A stretch of 64,000 nt of DNA from Thamnaconus septentrionalis (GCA_009823395.1 CM020518.1:14514501-14578500), one strand, 5' to 3'. Shown: positions 1-12,910, counted from the stretch's first letter. Translations and numbers: made by a program. The notes: generated by a model from the sequence alone, not told the origin.

Positions 1-179
1 TCCCATCCCCGCCTCCACGCCTCCCCGAACCCCGCAGCAGAATCGAAACGCCACGGAAATTGTGCTTACACCGGCGAAAATTCGCGTTTACTTTATAAAG
101 TGGATGTGGATTTACCTGAAGGCAATTGACAAATAGACACTTTTGAAAGGTTAAGGGATGTAGGGTTTATTCTCCGCGT

Positions 180-226
<47 letters not shown>

Positions 227-2064
227 TGCTCCCGGGGCTAAGAAAAACCTGGATATGCTGCCTGCTCTCTCCACGGTGGGATCAATTCCGTTGCGCGAAA
301 CAAGAGCCAAATGTCAAAGTCTCGTGTTCATTTGCAGCGTCTCAACAAGCCAGAGTTGACCGGTGGGGAAGTGCCTGACTGACATTTAAAGGTTTACAAA
401 ATATGTCACCCGTCACGACTTTAAATAATACAACTTGTGTTGTAATTATGGAGTGTGTCAGGGCGCAGACGCAAAACAGTGTACTGCAGTGTGAACGGGC
501 GCACAGCCGCGACTTTGACATTCGTTGGAATGTATGTGTTTATTTGTGCAACACATTTACATTTACGATCGACTGCGCCTCCACTCTGTAGTATTTAAGT
601 GGATCTACTGGCAAGAGACGGAATGAAAAAAAAATGCAAATTTATGGCTGTGGTCAGTACAAGCTGTGTAAAAATAATTACCAGCTGTGCTGTAATTTGC
701 TTAAAAAAAAAACAACATTTGTATTTACATAAAAGGTGGCCCAATTGTTTCAAGGGATTGTGTTATTTTCACCGCGACAGCTGGTGAAACAGCTGCTGGA
801 AGTAATATTTGGAATCAGGTGGGACTTTGAGGAAACAGTGATTGATATTAAGATTGTTTGCAATCTGCTGTCTGAGCATTGGATGATTCTAAATTTTGCA
901 AACTGGGCCTTTAATATGATGATGATGAAGCATTTTTACATGATTTTGATGAGTGTCGTGGAATACGATTGTCCTCGGTGGACCTTGCTTCATGTGTCGT
1001 AACATGACATAATTTTACATTATTGCTTGAAAGCTTGGTGAATGTGCAGAACACTTGTCCACTTTACGGAATACGGTAAAAGGCCGATTTGCCAAATAGG
1101 TGAACCATCCCTTTAAATATAAGTGGAGGGCCAATGTCTGTTGTGACCTAACTATACCTAAAGACTCCATGTTGCTCAAATTGTCTTTTGGAGGCCAATA
1201 GAAACGTGCAAACACACAATACCTGGCAAGAAGTGTTAAGAAATTGTTCCAAACGATCTCTCTCTTGCCGATGTTTCGCATTTAATGTGTTTCCATAAAT
1301 AAAAACAAATATTTTAATTATATTTTTAAAATAAAAATAATAAAATTGTTAGTGCTGCTTTTCCAGTCAGTGACTGAATGTGAGTAAACAAGCTAGGTGG
1401 GGGTGAACAGAACCAGCAGTGGAACGGAGAGGGGATTTCAGGAATTACTAAATGACAAGTTTTCCACCCTCGTCATGGAGACATCCAGGAAGTTGGGCTT
1501 TAGCTTTGGCGTGATAAAAAACAACTAAAACAACAACAACAACAACACTTCCAGTTGAGAGAACAAACTTTACTGCAAATTAAAGAAAGTCGTATCAAAC
1601 CATACTGTTAATGTGCACTAAAAGATTTAATGAAAACAGGCTCACAATAAACTCACATCGCTGTGGCAATGGTAGAGTTAACATGTTTTTTTGCTGTCGG
1701 TCAACCCTTGACAATCGGGACAAATGAAAAAAAAAAAAAACACAAATTCAGCCAAATCTTGGTCTTTTTACAGGCCGTAATTATAACAAATCATAGCTCA
1801 CCTCTTCATTTTAATATCTCTGCAGCGCTGAGGAAGTCACTCCAGCCTTTTTAAGCTATCTAATCTCAGGAGATTTCATCATTTGCTTAATTGCCTAGCT
1901 CTAATTTGCTTTGCTGGCACCATCACAGCCCCCATTGTACTGCTCGAATCACCGGCCACTGGTAATTAACTTCACATTGTATGCGCCGCCCCTGTTAATG
2001 GCCACGGCCAGCTGTTTAATGGCTCTAAACCCTATTGTTATTTTTTTTTCTCCTGTCCTTGCAG
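1..2064. other. Non-coding flank, probably the last intron of the plus-strand gene
   Basis: No supported coding exon was seen here. It holds a CA microsatellite near the start, a short AAC repeat at 1530-1548 and A/T-rich sequence around 1290-1350. The last ~200 bases (1850-2060) are less repetitive, with several TTAATT/TAATTG words and a T-rich tract leading to a splice acceptor at 2064. If 2065 is a true exon start, this whole stretch is intron. Confidence 0.35.
181..224. repeat. (CA)n microsatellite
   Basis: A perfect 44-bp CA dinucleotide run. A frame through it reads as alternating His-Thr and is an artefact of the repeat. Confidence 0.97.
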
Positions 2065-2130
2065 AACGAGTACACGTGTCCGCGGCCCCTACCTGGTGCC
2101 TGGCTGGGAGATTTGCCCACCATCCACTAA
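2065..2130 (+). CDS. Possible terminal coding exon, unidentified gene
   Basis: A long pyrimidine tract followed by CCTTGCAG at 2057-2064 is a strong splice acceptor. Directly after it, the frame starting at 2065 reads NEYTCPRPLPG and ends GDLPTIH before a TAA at 2128-2130, giving 21 codons. The two other frames also close within about 25-45 codons, so the phase is not proven. What follows looks like a long 3'UTR ending in a poly(A) signal, which supports a last exon rather than an internal one. I do not recognise the C-terminal peptide and could not find the preceding exon in the window. It could also be the last exon of a non-coding transcript. Confidence 0.28.
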   Translation, partial: NEYTCPRPLPGAWLGDLPTIH

Positions 2131-4010
2131 AGTAAAACAACAACCCCCTCCCCGCTCCTCGCCCCCAATCAGGAACTGCTCTCGGATGCCGTGAGACGCC
2201 GACACTCCAGGAAGAAGGACGTTTGCGGACGGGATCTCGCGTCTCTTGTTTACGTTCAAGGATAAAGGATTCTCCACGCCGACGACAGCCACCGCCGACC
2301 GAGGAAAGAAGAAGACAGGACGACATCTTTTTCTTTTCCTCCGTCAGGTGTTATAATGTCCATTTTTTCTGGGGCCTGTCGTCTCTGGTCATCTGCTTTG
2401 CTGCATTCCATCAAATTTCACCGCCAAACGAGACAATGATGCAATGGCGAATAGAAGAAACGCTCATCAGCGCCAACGGACGGCCATTGCCACCAACAGA
2501 AGCTTACTGTACAGTCCATAATAGTTTGCCGTCTCCATGAGGACGGCGTTGAAAACGCGGGAGACCCTTTCCGCACAACGTTAGAAACCGGCTTCAAACA
2601 CTGAGCAACGAGTCACGAGACGAACAGACGCCCTGAAACTCGGCTCGCACAGCTGTGTATATTGTAAAGTTGGTTTCCAGGTTTCTACTCACGTCATCAA
2701 CTTTCACGACTGTTTCGTTTGTCCGTTTCTCTTTTTTTTTTATTTGTAAAGACTAATCTAAATGGCGAGGATGCTGTAAATGTGCCTCACTTGGAGCAGA
2801 AAATTGTGGGAGGAGTCACTGAGTTTCTGTGCCTGTCAAGCAAAGAAGAGTTTTGTGGGATTTTCGTCTGACTCTTTTTTTTTTTTTTTTTTCCAATCTG
2901 CCCCTGAAAAATTGTTCGAGGTCTTTCAAAAAAAAAGAGAGAGAAAAATAAAAAATGAAAAAAAATGGAAGAAATGGAAAAAAAGCTGATGATTCTGTTG
3001 ATGAAGTTTTTTTGGTTTGTTTGTTTGTTTGCTCCCCCCCAGTTGTGTCTAATTGCAATCAAACTTCAACTAACTGCTTTGATTTGGAGGACAGCGAGGC
3101 TAATCGCAGTGACAGAAAACGTGGGGGACGACGGGGGCTCCTATCAACGTTTAAAATGTAATTTTCTGAAATTATAATGTTGTTAATGTTGTATTGAATG
3201 ACTCTGTGTTTCTGCTATTTTAAACACCAAATACCAAAGAGCCAAACAGAGCATTTTTTCTTGGCTTCAGGCTCTCCCAACGATGGACACACCCAGGATT
3301 TGTCCCTCTAAATGAAATCATTTATATATATTAAAAAAAGAAAAAAAAGGTGAAACTTAAAAATGATCTTAACTCGAATCCACGTTGTCCAAGAAGTGCA
3401 TTGTCTCTTAACGTTTATGGTTTTCTTTTGATTTTTAATGTGTGTACCGTGCACGTCTTTGTGAACAAGCGGTGTTGCGGCCACTGTCCTAATAGGAAGA
3501 TGCCATTGGAGAGACGAGTCAAGCACTGGCTTATTTCTTTTCTTTTCTTTCTTTTCTGCTTTTTTAAAAAAACAACAACAACTTTTTATGGCTTCTTTTT
3601 CAACACGCACTCTACCTTCCTGAAACCACCCGACTGGCCCGCTAGTGGCTCCACGTGTGCTTGTGTTCCCCCGCCGTTTGAGACACGCTGAAGTTGTAAA
3701 GCCTACATGTCCGACCCCTCTGACCTGATCTTTCTACACTGGAAAATGGCAATTTCATTTTTTTTCTATTGTACATTTCTGCTCCTCTCCCTCCCCGCCC
3801 CCCTTCCCCCCCTCCCACCCCCCTCCCATCCTCCCTCCCCTTTGAATTTGTTTATATTTAGTAAGCAGCTGTATTCTTTGTTCACTTTGAATGGTATGTT
3901 TTATAATTAGTAACAAACAGACAAAAAAAAAAAAATCCCAATGACTTTAACAGTGAAAAAAAAACATGACACACATTTGTTCCAATTAAAATATTCCTCT
4001 ATCGCTCCCT
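2131..4010 (+). other. Putative 3'UTR of the plus-strand gene
   Basis: About 1.9 kb without a sustained reading frame, rich in T runs, TTTG and C-rich tracts. It contains TGTATATTGTAAA near 2655 (resembling Pumilio-type sites) and an AATAAA near 2947, and ends in A-rich sequence with ATTAAA at 3985-3990. This composition and order fit a vertebrate 3'UTR following the acceptor at 2064. The call depends on that exon being real; transcript evidence is not available from the sequence alone. Confidence 0.38.
3985..3990 (+). terminator. Candidate poly(A) signal ATTAAA
   Basis: ATTAAA, the commonest variant of AATAAA, lies at the end of the T/A-rich stretch. A GT/CT-rich segment (4003-4030) follows, as expected downstream of a cleavage site. 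An alternative upstream AATAAA is near 2947. Confidence 0.35.
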
Positions 4011-4650
4011 GTGTTCCGGCTCCCTGTGTGAGACTGCGCAAATAATCCTGTAACTAGCTGGCGTCTTTTCCCCGCCTTTCTTCACCCCTTCGACGGATGT
4101 TTTGAACGAGCCTCGTGTCCCCGCGGGCCAGCGGCGACCGAGGCTGTCACTCCCGCATTAGCCTCATTAATGTGGAGTGCGAGAACATTGATCTCCCTTC
4201 GACCGCTTGCCGTCCACCGGCCGCCCGGTGCGAGCCCTCTAATCACGCCTGGGTTGTGTTGCCGCGTGTGTCGAGAGGGAATTTGCGCCGCGTCAAACTG
4301 TGAGCTCGCACATCCAGATGGCCAATCTGCCCAGTTGCTCCCCCCCAAGCCCCCGCCCACGAAGAGCAGCCCCTGCTTCCCGTTCGCAGTTTTTGAAAGA
4401 GCCAGCTTGCTTTAAGGTTAAGTGTGTAATATTTGGAGATTTCGAAGATGAAACAGCGATATCAAGTGGTTACACTTTAGATTGCAGTATCTTTCACTCT
4501 CCCTCCCCCTCCTGAGTTACCAGTGAGCTATTTGAACACTACGGTGACCTGCGCACCCAATCCTGGATACCTCATCCACCTTCTTCTTCAATGGTTTATT
4601 TGAAGACGCGGGCAGTCATTCTATTTACCAAACGCGCTGTCAGGTGACCT
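4011..4650. other. GC-richer, repeat-poor non-coding segment
   Basis: The base composition changes sharply after the putative 3' end. Positions 4040-4420 are CpG-containing and repeat-free, with a CATTAATG word near 4163 and AATCACGCCTGGG near 4240. No frame resembles a known protein. It could be conserved regulatory DNA, but nothing here proves function. Confidence 0.25.
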
Positions 4651-4808
4651 GGATTGTCCACATCAGCTTCCTTTAAAAATATATATGGCAGTGCAGGATT
4701 GGCAGCTAATAGAGGGAGCATATATACAGTGGCTGTCAAAGTAACTCAAACTCCTTTTAACAGCACTAATTTTTACACGCACACATATATACAAAAATGT
4801 GTGCATGT

Positions 4809-4809
<1 letters not shown>

Positions 4810-4879
<70 letters not shown>

Positions 4880-4928
4880 CATACATACATACATACATAC
4901 ACATATATATATACACACATATATATGT
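4810..4928. repeat. Compound (CA)/(TA)/(CATA) microsatellite
   Basis: A CA run (about 4812-4845) passes into TATA/GTATAT repeats and then CATA tetranucleotides to about 4928. The overlapping frames on both strands encode only Tyr/Ile/His/Thr/Cys/Val repeats and are not genes. Confidence 0.95.
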
Positions 4929-5059
4929 AAACCATTCTAAGGGTAGGGAAACCAAATATCTGCGATAATTGTACTGCAATATACACTTCCTTTAATATAT
5001 TTAATGCCAGAATATTAAGGATTTACCAATACAAAAATTCATAAATCTAGCCAAAAAAT

Positions 5060-5640
5060 ATATGAAAGAGGGCCACAAGAAGAGAAAATAAAATATTACA
5101 GAAAGGACATCTTTATTCAGTTTTCATTTCAAGTGTTAAATTGAAATTTCATGAATAAACTCAAAATTTCAAGGATAAAGATGAAATTTTGTGAAATAAG
5201 TCGACATAAAAAAAAGACATTTTGTGGATAAAGTCCAAATTTCATGAATAATGTCAACATTAAAAAAGACGAAATTTCGTGAATAAAGTGGAAATTTCAT
5301 GAATAAAGTTGACGCAAATAAAGTGGAAATTTTTTGAATAAAGTGTACATTTCGAGAATTGGATGAGAATGTGGACTAACCCAGTTACCCACAGTTAAAA
5401 GTAAACTGCAGAAAACAGTGTCCCACAAGGTTCACCCACAGTAATCAGGAAACTGGCGAAAACGGAAGTACTCTATTAGAGTAGTAGAGCAGAACCTTTC
5501 CACTTTATTCTCAACTTTTTGACTCATGTTCACAGCAATTGCAAAATTTCGAATTTTATTTACGAAATGTCATCTTTTTTACGTCAACTTTATTCTCAAA
5601 GTGCAAACTTATTTTTTCTCTTCTTATGGCCCTAATCCTC
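5060..5640. repeat. Fold-back (inverted repeat) element of AT-rich sub-repeats
   Basis: The left arm (about 5066-5370) begins AGGGCCACAAGAAGAGAAAA and continues with many degenerate copies of a unit like AAATTTCATGAATAAAGT. The right arm (about 5500-5632) contains the same material inverted: TTTATTCTCAA-type units, then TTTTTTCTCTTCTTATGGCCCT, which is the reverse complement of the left end with a few differences. A ~130-bp non-repeated spacer (5370-5500) separates the arms. The arrangement is that of a palindromic transposon-like repeat. Its family is unknown to me. Confidence 0.6.
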
Positions 5641-8600
5641 TTCCGTACAAATATTGCACAAGGGACCTTTAAAGAGCAGCACAGAGATTTCTTGTCCAAC
5701 TCCCCTTGCAGCGTCCAACCATGCTGAACATTTCAGTTCAACTTTCAGCTGATGGAAAATATGGTGGACGACGTGTCGGAGGCTGGCAGCATAAACAGGC
5801 CCAGCTGCATTTTTTTGGTTTGCTGTGATTTTGGCAGAAGGTATCGAGCGATGTGTTATGATCTCAGCTCCTACCCTGAGGGTGTATAAAATTCTGTTTG
5901 TGTTGGTGGAAGCGCTGGGAAACCAGTAGTTCCCCGAACCAGTGCAGACAGTGCAGAGCCAGTGGTTACTTGAAGAACACGCTTTCCTGAAGAATTACGC
6001 TCCCCAAATAGTGTATTGCTATTATTTTTTATCATTTGTTCTCCATGACAACCTGACAATTGACAGAAAGGACACAAAGCTGCAGTTGTCAGTGGCAAAG
6101 AAAAGGCACTGATGTATTAAAGCTACTGTACTTGTCCTGATGAGATTATATATTTTCCATCCTTTGCATTGCTAATAGTGTGGAATTTAAATGATATAAA
6201 AAGCATTCTATTGAAAAGGAAAACTAAGTATGTTTAAATAAATACAGTTTGGTTGACAAAACAACTACACATTTAAACTGACCACGTTTTGCACTAGGGA
6301 TCCTTTGGTATAAATACATTTTATGTAATTTGTTTCATTATTAGCTGAATTTCAAATATGACAAATTCTAATTATACAGCTGCTACTTAACCCGTTACAC
6401 TATTTCATTGAAAACAGTATTTTATCAACATTCAGAGTGTTTATCTTTTGCCAAGTATTTTAGCTCGAAAATGTTCCTCTTTTTTCTTTTTTATCTGATT
6501 TACATAACTCCATAATGTGTGCGTGGCGTTGCACTTGCAGTGGCAGAGGGTCAGACCTGTATGCATGCAGGCAGCCAGCCGCCATGAATAATTAATGGCG
6601 CTGGCTGTCCCTGTTGACCTGAGACCAAACAGTTGGCGGTCCACAGCGCTCCCACGCAAAAAGAAAAAAAAAGAAGAAAAAAAGCCCCAAGAAGCCAGGG
6701 TGTTCATTCTCGAACAACCACTCGCCAAACCACTCGCATGACCATGTAAACCTCACTTTCAGACGTCGGCTTTATCTACCATCCCAGATGAAGTGATAGG
6801 ATAGCGTAGGCCTATCTTAATGCGTGTGAAAACCTTTGAAGCGAATGCAAAGCCGAGCAAAGACAATGGATTAGAAGGGAAAGTTACAATTCAAGCAAAA
6901 TTCATTTGATAAGAGAATTATCTCATAGCTGGGAAAAGTCAAGATGTTCTAATTATATGGCCCACGAGTATAAATGGAAAGTTTTCCACTTCTCTCTTCA
7001 ACTGAACAAAAATCTAAAGAGCAAATTAGCCGGATGGACGATGCCAGAGTCTTTTGAAACAATGAAAATCAACGACGCCTCCACAACTTGGATGCAAATC
7101 ATTACAGGCAGTACAGCCCGCAGTCAATTGAAGGGATATTTCACTTTCAAACCTTTATTTTTTCCATTTTCCGTGCCTTGGGTTCATGTGGAGAGCGCAC
7201 ACAGTTTTCAATTGGCTTGCTGTGTTATTTAGGATGTTACAATTTAAAAACGAGTCCACATACACGCCCATCCAACTAGAAAGCTCATGTTAAGTAAAGT
7301 CATTCTTTGATCTGCGTCCAGCATGAAGTTTGAAGTTAAACGGACGTCTCTGGGGACTTTATATTTACATGACTAATATCCACAAAATAAACCCAGCAAT
7401 TTGAAAACCGTCCGCGGTGTTTAAAAAAAAAAGCCCTTTAAATTACCTGCCCATTTGAGATGAGCTATAATTATCGTTCCATTGGATATTTAACTCAAGT
7501 GCTGTTGTCCGCATTCTTCAAAGTATGCCCCACTCCCTTGTGACAGTTCGTGACACGCCCTCTTCCAGTGCAGGGGAGGGATCTGAGGAGCATATACAGA
7601 ATTGAGGTTCTGCCCAATAGTGGTGCACACAAACACAGAAATAATTGTACTCCCAATACACTATCTCGATGTATTATGATACCAATAAATATGTTACCCT
7701 CTATTTCTGGATTCTGAGATAATGTCTGCATATTGAGAGGTAACTCCGGCAGGTTATTTCATTCTAAACGCAGCAAGGTTGCCCAATGGTGACTAACTTC
7801 CTGGCAAACTTTCAGACTTTTTTTCATATTATTCATTTCATTTTATTTCCTCTGCAGGAACCTTAAGTGTACCTTCCTTGAAATAACCCTAAACCTCCAT
7901 AACTTTACATAATCTTCAAGTTGCAGTGCAGCTCAGAGTTTGGCTTGCACTTCGGTTTCGCTCCCTGACGCAATCACTCAGCCGCTGCTCTTGAGAAATG
8001 AGTGGCAAGCTAAAATACGCGGCTTCAAGTAATGATCGGCAACCGCTTATGTAAGTGTAACTTTGTTGCTTTTTTCATAGCAGTCACGCCACTGCTTCTG
8101 CAACCCACACCACTAGTGCTTCGACAGATCATGTGCTGCAGCCATCTGTTTCCAACCTGGGAGCTGCAAGGTCATCGTTGAGATCGTCTCTGATGCCATT
8201 CCCACCAACTGCTGGGTTTGGTGCTTTCTGCCGTTTCCTTTTTTTTTTTTTTTTTTTAAAAAAAACTTTGCGAGAGTGAGACAAGAGCTCTGAAAATACT
8301 GAGGTAGTTTGGGCTCCTTATATACCTCTATGCATTGCTGATTCTAAAAGAAAGAAAGAAAGACAAATAGAGCCTTGAAAGCAGTTGGGATCAGTTTTCA
8401 TGCAGACAAAATGCCCAACCTCCCACTGAGCCCAGCAGCTGTTTGCCCTTTGAGGTCGTGTGGATGGGGGAAAAAGTAGTGTCTGAATATAAGAGACAGG
8501 AGACCAAGCAGAGTTGCGTCTATTTCAGACAAGTAATAATGGGAGCTTCCATCCATGGAGATAAAACAAATGAGCAGATGTGAAAAAGGGTTTATTTTTC

Positions 8601-9601
8601 TTTTTTTTCCACATCATATTTTGCAAGACCACCCAGCAGCATCTTGCAGAGTTCATACTCATTATAGATGCTATTTAAATTAAAGCGTCTCCCACTAAGA
8701 AGAGGTTATTACATAAAGTCCCAAACTGATGGGTTAATGAAGAACTGATCTCTTCATTATTTAGCAGAACGCAGGTGATGATTTCGAGCGCAGAAGTAGC
8801 CTGTAGTGCTAGTGTACTGGTTGGCCCATCAACTTATTGGTCGCTACACTGTCATGTGGCCAAAGTCTTACTGGTTGAACAACAGCACATGTTGATTTTA
8901 TGCGGAGATTCAATTATGCCAACAGCTCTCAAAGTTTATTTCAGTGCATAAGGCAAAGGACAACATTACTCATCTGTCTGAATAGTATTTTCAAAGCAGT
9001 GTTATGCTGCAAGTGCTCATCAGAACATCAAAAAAGTGTGCAGTGCCATAAAAAGGTTATCGGTGTAAATAAGGCTCCAATGAAACAAGTTTGAATTTCA
9101 TAGCCAACATAATCTAGTGTTGAATCAGTAATGCCAAAAAAACTGAAGTTAGAAATGGAACCAGAGTTCTATGATTACTCACAAAACAAAAGAATTGTCC
9201 TAGTTTAGCTTTTCTTTGGTTGACTGCAGAGTATCTTGAGGAAGCAGTATCAGTAAGTAAAAAGGTTCATCACAATAAGGCAAGATAAATTAAAAAGGTT
9301 ACTGACAAAATGAAAAGCTCCCACAGGGCAAAAATGAAACTGTGAAAGCACACAGTAACAACATGACTGCTGCTCGACTGCTGTTTAGAGGCTGACTGAA
9401 GAAAATGATTGGAGTAATAGAAAAAGTAAAAAAAAAAAAAAAAAACTGAAGTCAAGGGAAAGTATTCCAAAGTTTTGGTAATAGATTTAAATATAATAAG
9501 GAGGCTCTGACTGACTAGTTTAACCAGAATTGCTGAATTCAAAGGAAGAAGTGAGAAGTCTCGGTATAAACCACTGGGCAACGGAAGCAATTTTAAAAAA
9601 T
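5641..9601. other. Non-coding DNA, no gene seen
   Basis: About 4 kb without a recognisable exon, RNA gene or intact transposon. It has scattered poly-A and poly-T tracts (6658-6682, 8238-8265, 9428-9445) and one notable palindrome at 6581-6599 listed separately. Short frames here have no domain similarity that I can recognise. Confidence 0.4.
6581..6599. promoter_or_regulatory. Imperfect palindrome with homeodomain-type core
   Basis: GCCATGAATAATTAATGGC reads almost the same on both strands, with one mismatched pair, and is centred on TAATTA/AATAATT, a classic homeodomain dimer core. It lies in a repeat-poor, GC-balanced stretch (6520-6640). Binding is inferred from the motif only. Confidence 0.25.
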
Positions 9602-9764
9602 AAAGTCAGTGCAGCCCTGCGATGAACTGGCGACTTGTCCAGGGTGTCACCCTGCCTTCGCCCTAAGACAGCTGGGATAGGCTCCAGCAGACCCCCGTGA
9701 CCCTGAATAGGAATAAGCGGGCATAGAAGATGAATGAATGAATGAATGAATGAAAGTCAGTGCA
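9602..9764 (+). mobile_element. 5'-truncated L2-type LINE/SINE tail with 12-bp target duplication
   Basis: The insert itself is 9614-9752. It carries the fish L2-type 3' tail (GGCGACTTGTCCAGGGTGTC, GGGATAGGCTCCAGCAGACC, then a GAAT tetranucleotide repeat). It is flanked by identical 12-bp copies of AAAGTCAGTGCA at 9602-9613 and 9753-9764, a clear target-site duplication. At 139 bp it is either a severely 5'-truncated LINE or a SINE sharing that tail. Confidence 0.85.
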
Positions 9765-10610
9765 AGACTTTGGCCTCGGCTACAATGCCTCGGTAAAAAT
9801 CCCATGTGCTTGACCATGATCTATTGAGAAAGAGAAAATCCATCTCCTCAATTTCGAAAACTTATTTCAGGATCGAGCAAACAGAAGGTCAAACAGGTCG
9901 TGACAAGTTAGACCAAAGGGGCTACAATGAATAGGACCATTTTTTAAGGGAGATATCACATTAGCAATGAGCTGCCTGGTCTGAGTGGATAATATCACTA
10001 TTCGCTGAGACCTTTTTGGAGGAATGAGAATTCACAATTAAACCAAAGTAGTAGTAGCAGTAGTCAGTTGGTGGCTCTTCCATCTCTGGATTTAGGGAGG
10101 CTGGAAGAGGGTGCAACAGCCAAGGATGCTTGACCAGGACGTCTAAGACTGAAGCTCCAGGGAAACAGTATATCAGATAATTAAGTAGGCAAATGCTTGC
10201 AAATAGTAGGGGAAGTATGAGGAGAACTCAAAACGTTCCGTGTCCACATGGAGTCCAAAGGATTCTCATTGGCTCAGGATGAGGATACGCAGCAGAGTGG
10301 GAGACAACAGATAGAATCTTTTTTTGTTTTTTTCAGGATCTCTGATGCGTCGAAATCAGATGATTATCAGCTTAACCGGATATTGCACTCTGAAATTCAT
10401 GCATGGGAGTTATTCCATTCTTATGAAATGCTGTGGCGTGTTGACAAAGGAGCTGATGACCAACGGTCCCGGTGTCGGTTGAGAAGAAGTTGGGTGTAAA
10501 CCATTTAGCAAAAGACCAGGAATGGTGATTCAACAATGGTGGAAGGAAAGGCAGCAGCGCAGCATTAGCAATGTTTGTCTCATCCAAAGCAACATGCATA
10601 ACATACATTC

Positions 10611-10611
<1 letters not shown>

Positions 10612-10657
<46 letters not shown>

Positions 10658-10658
10658 C
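10612..10658. repeat. (GATA)n microsatellite
   Basis: About eleven uninterrupted GATA units. Such tails often mark the 3' end of fish LINEs, but no LINE sequence is evident next to this one. Confidence 0.95.
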
Positions 10659-12910
10659 AAAAATAACTTAAGAAAAAGAACTTAACAATTGGGTCAGTAG
10701 AAAACACCAGAAAAAAAAAAAAATCATACAGCAGGTGTCCCGATCTGATAACAACAGTTTCCAAGATTTGACTAATCAACTTCTCATGGGGCACATTAAG
10801 GCGTATCAAACATGACAAGGAAATGTAGCTTGAGGCTGGAGGTGGCATTCAAATTCAACAGCAGAGAAACGCTGAGCTCTCACAGGAATGCACTAGCATG
10901 CTCTCTAAATAAATCCTTTCAATAATAACCTGACGTAAACGGTCTAATGAGGAGATGAGGGCAAATTAAAAGTCCTGGGCTGCCCATCAAAAAAGCTTTG
11001 GGATATTTGTTGTGGGGAGCGATGTTAGAATACATCTGCGCACAACATTAACTCTTCCTACTTTTCTATACAGTGGTAGAACTTTGCCAAGTTTGGGAGT
11101 CCTTCCTGGTTCATAGGAGCCTTTACATAAGTCCCTATATTTTTTTTTTTTTTTTTTTTAGCATGACAAGCTTCTCCCTACCCAGTGCATAGCATAATGA
11201 GCTACATGGTGATGCTGAGCTTCACAGAAATCTAAAGGTCGTTTGCTTGTGCAATACTGCGATGTTGATGTTTACATTACATCTGTCGAGAGGCTAGCTA
11301 GGAGACGCAACGGGGCACTTAGCATGTCGACTAAATGTGCTCGGTCGCTGCTGTGATTTCGGGCATATTATGGGCAAATTGTCCTTGCTGAGTTAATACA
11401 TAGACGCAACACAGATTGCTATTACCACCAGAAGTGCAGGGTTATGAGTTGTGAACTATTTTTTTGTGACCGTCTGTTAAAGCTCCCATTGCACCCTCTG
11501 ACCTTTTCTGTACCTCATGAGGGACGTGTCAGTCTCTCCCCATAGCTGAATGACTTCACTGCTGGCTCAGACCAACTGTCTTTTGAGGTAACAGGATATA
11601 TATACACATACATGTGAGCGCTAGGCTGAAATTAAATATGCATTAAAAGAAAATTATGCAACCATTTAAAAAAAAAAAAAAACCCAGTCCCATTATTTAT
11701 TCCAGCGAGATGAAAACAACAGAGCAGCGGTGGAAGTCGACGCCAAGGCAAGATGATCTTCATAGGAAAGTTCAAAACAACCGCGGGCGATGAGACTTCA
11801 AGAAAGTAACTCACGAGTTTCGAATCGAACGATCGCACGAGCATAACACAATGGAGGGGTTCCAGTGCTCGAGCCAAACTGTGCAACGACATTCGGCCTG
11901 AAAAGGACAAATTTGCTCTTGCAGAATAATTAGAAACGGCAAAAAAAATCTAATTAACCACTCATGTTTCTTATATTTTCACTTAGCAAGAGAAAAGGAC
12001 ATTAATGTGTTTAAAATTAAATAAATAACACCTGACAGTGGCAGCCATTTCCCCCACTAAATCTTTAGCAATAGATCCCTAAGGGTAATATTTTGGCTTC
12101 ACTCTTTTTTGGGGGATTTTCTTTCTTTTCTTTTTTTTGTGAAAACTTTGCAAAATTAAATCTCACTATCATTAAAATGTTTTAACTGAGCAATGCTGTT
12201 GATTGCATTCACTGTCATCCATCCTCTTTTGGTTTTCATTCTTTTGTACATCTGCTCAGGTCCGCCTGTTGCTGGAGCCTTTCCCAGCACACACCAACAG
12301 GGATGGGCGGTCCAAAACAAACCCTTCGGTTCATGGCTACAAACAACCGCTCTCACATCCATTAAAACTGTGGCATCCTGCTGCATGATTTTTGCCAGAC
12401 TTTACCCACAATTCACAGTCGGTCCTAGACTGCACCAGTCAGCATCAGCTGGGGACTGTCGGTCGGCACAGCGAGTGGATGCACGAGTCGGTGCAGTCGA
12501 ATGGGAAAACTGTGCGAGGTAAACAGAACTCGCCCGGGATTCAAACTTGCAAACGAACAACATTTGACTTTAAACGCAGCTGGGTGGAGTGAACTGGTTA
12601 CTGACACAACTACAGACACGTGTCGCCAACAGCCAAAGGGAATGGGGAGGTGCGACATAGGAAATGCTGTCAGAAGATGAATGCAGCAAGAAAGGCGGCA
12701 ATGACCTGAAAGTCACTTATTGAGAACTTTTTGCAGAGTTTCAGTTGGTTCGACCAAATCCCATCCTCATTTGGCGGGGGGGTTAAATGTGCATTCACTG
12801 GTATTTCAGTCATCTGAAAATCAGCTGTTCATTGTGTCGCCAGCTTCAACTGCTCAAGATGAGGCTCCAGCCTCAGGCACCGATCCGTCATACAGGGGGT
12901 CGATGTTTCT

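Noticed and set aside
4654..4986. Overlapping His/Thr/Tyr/Ile-rich frames on both strands
   Set aside because: Translations of a compound microsatellite.
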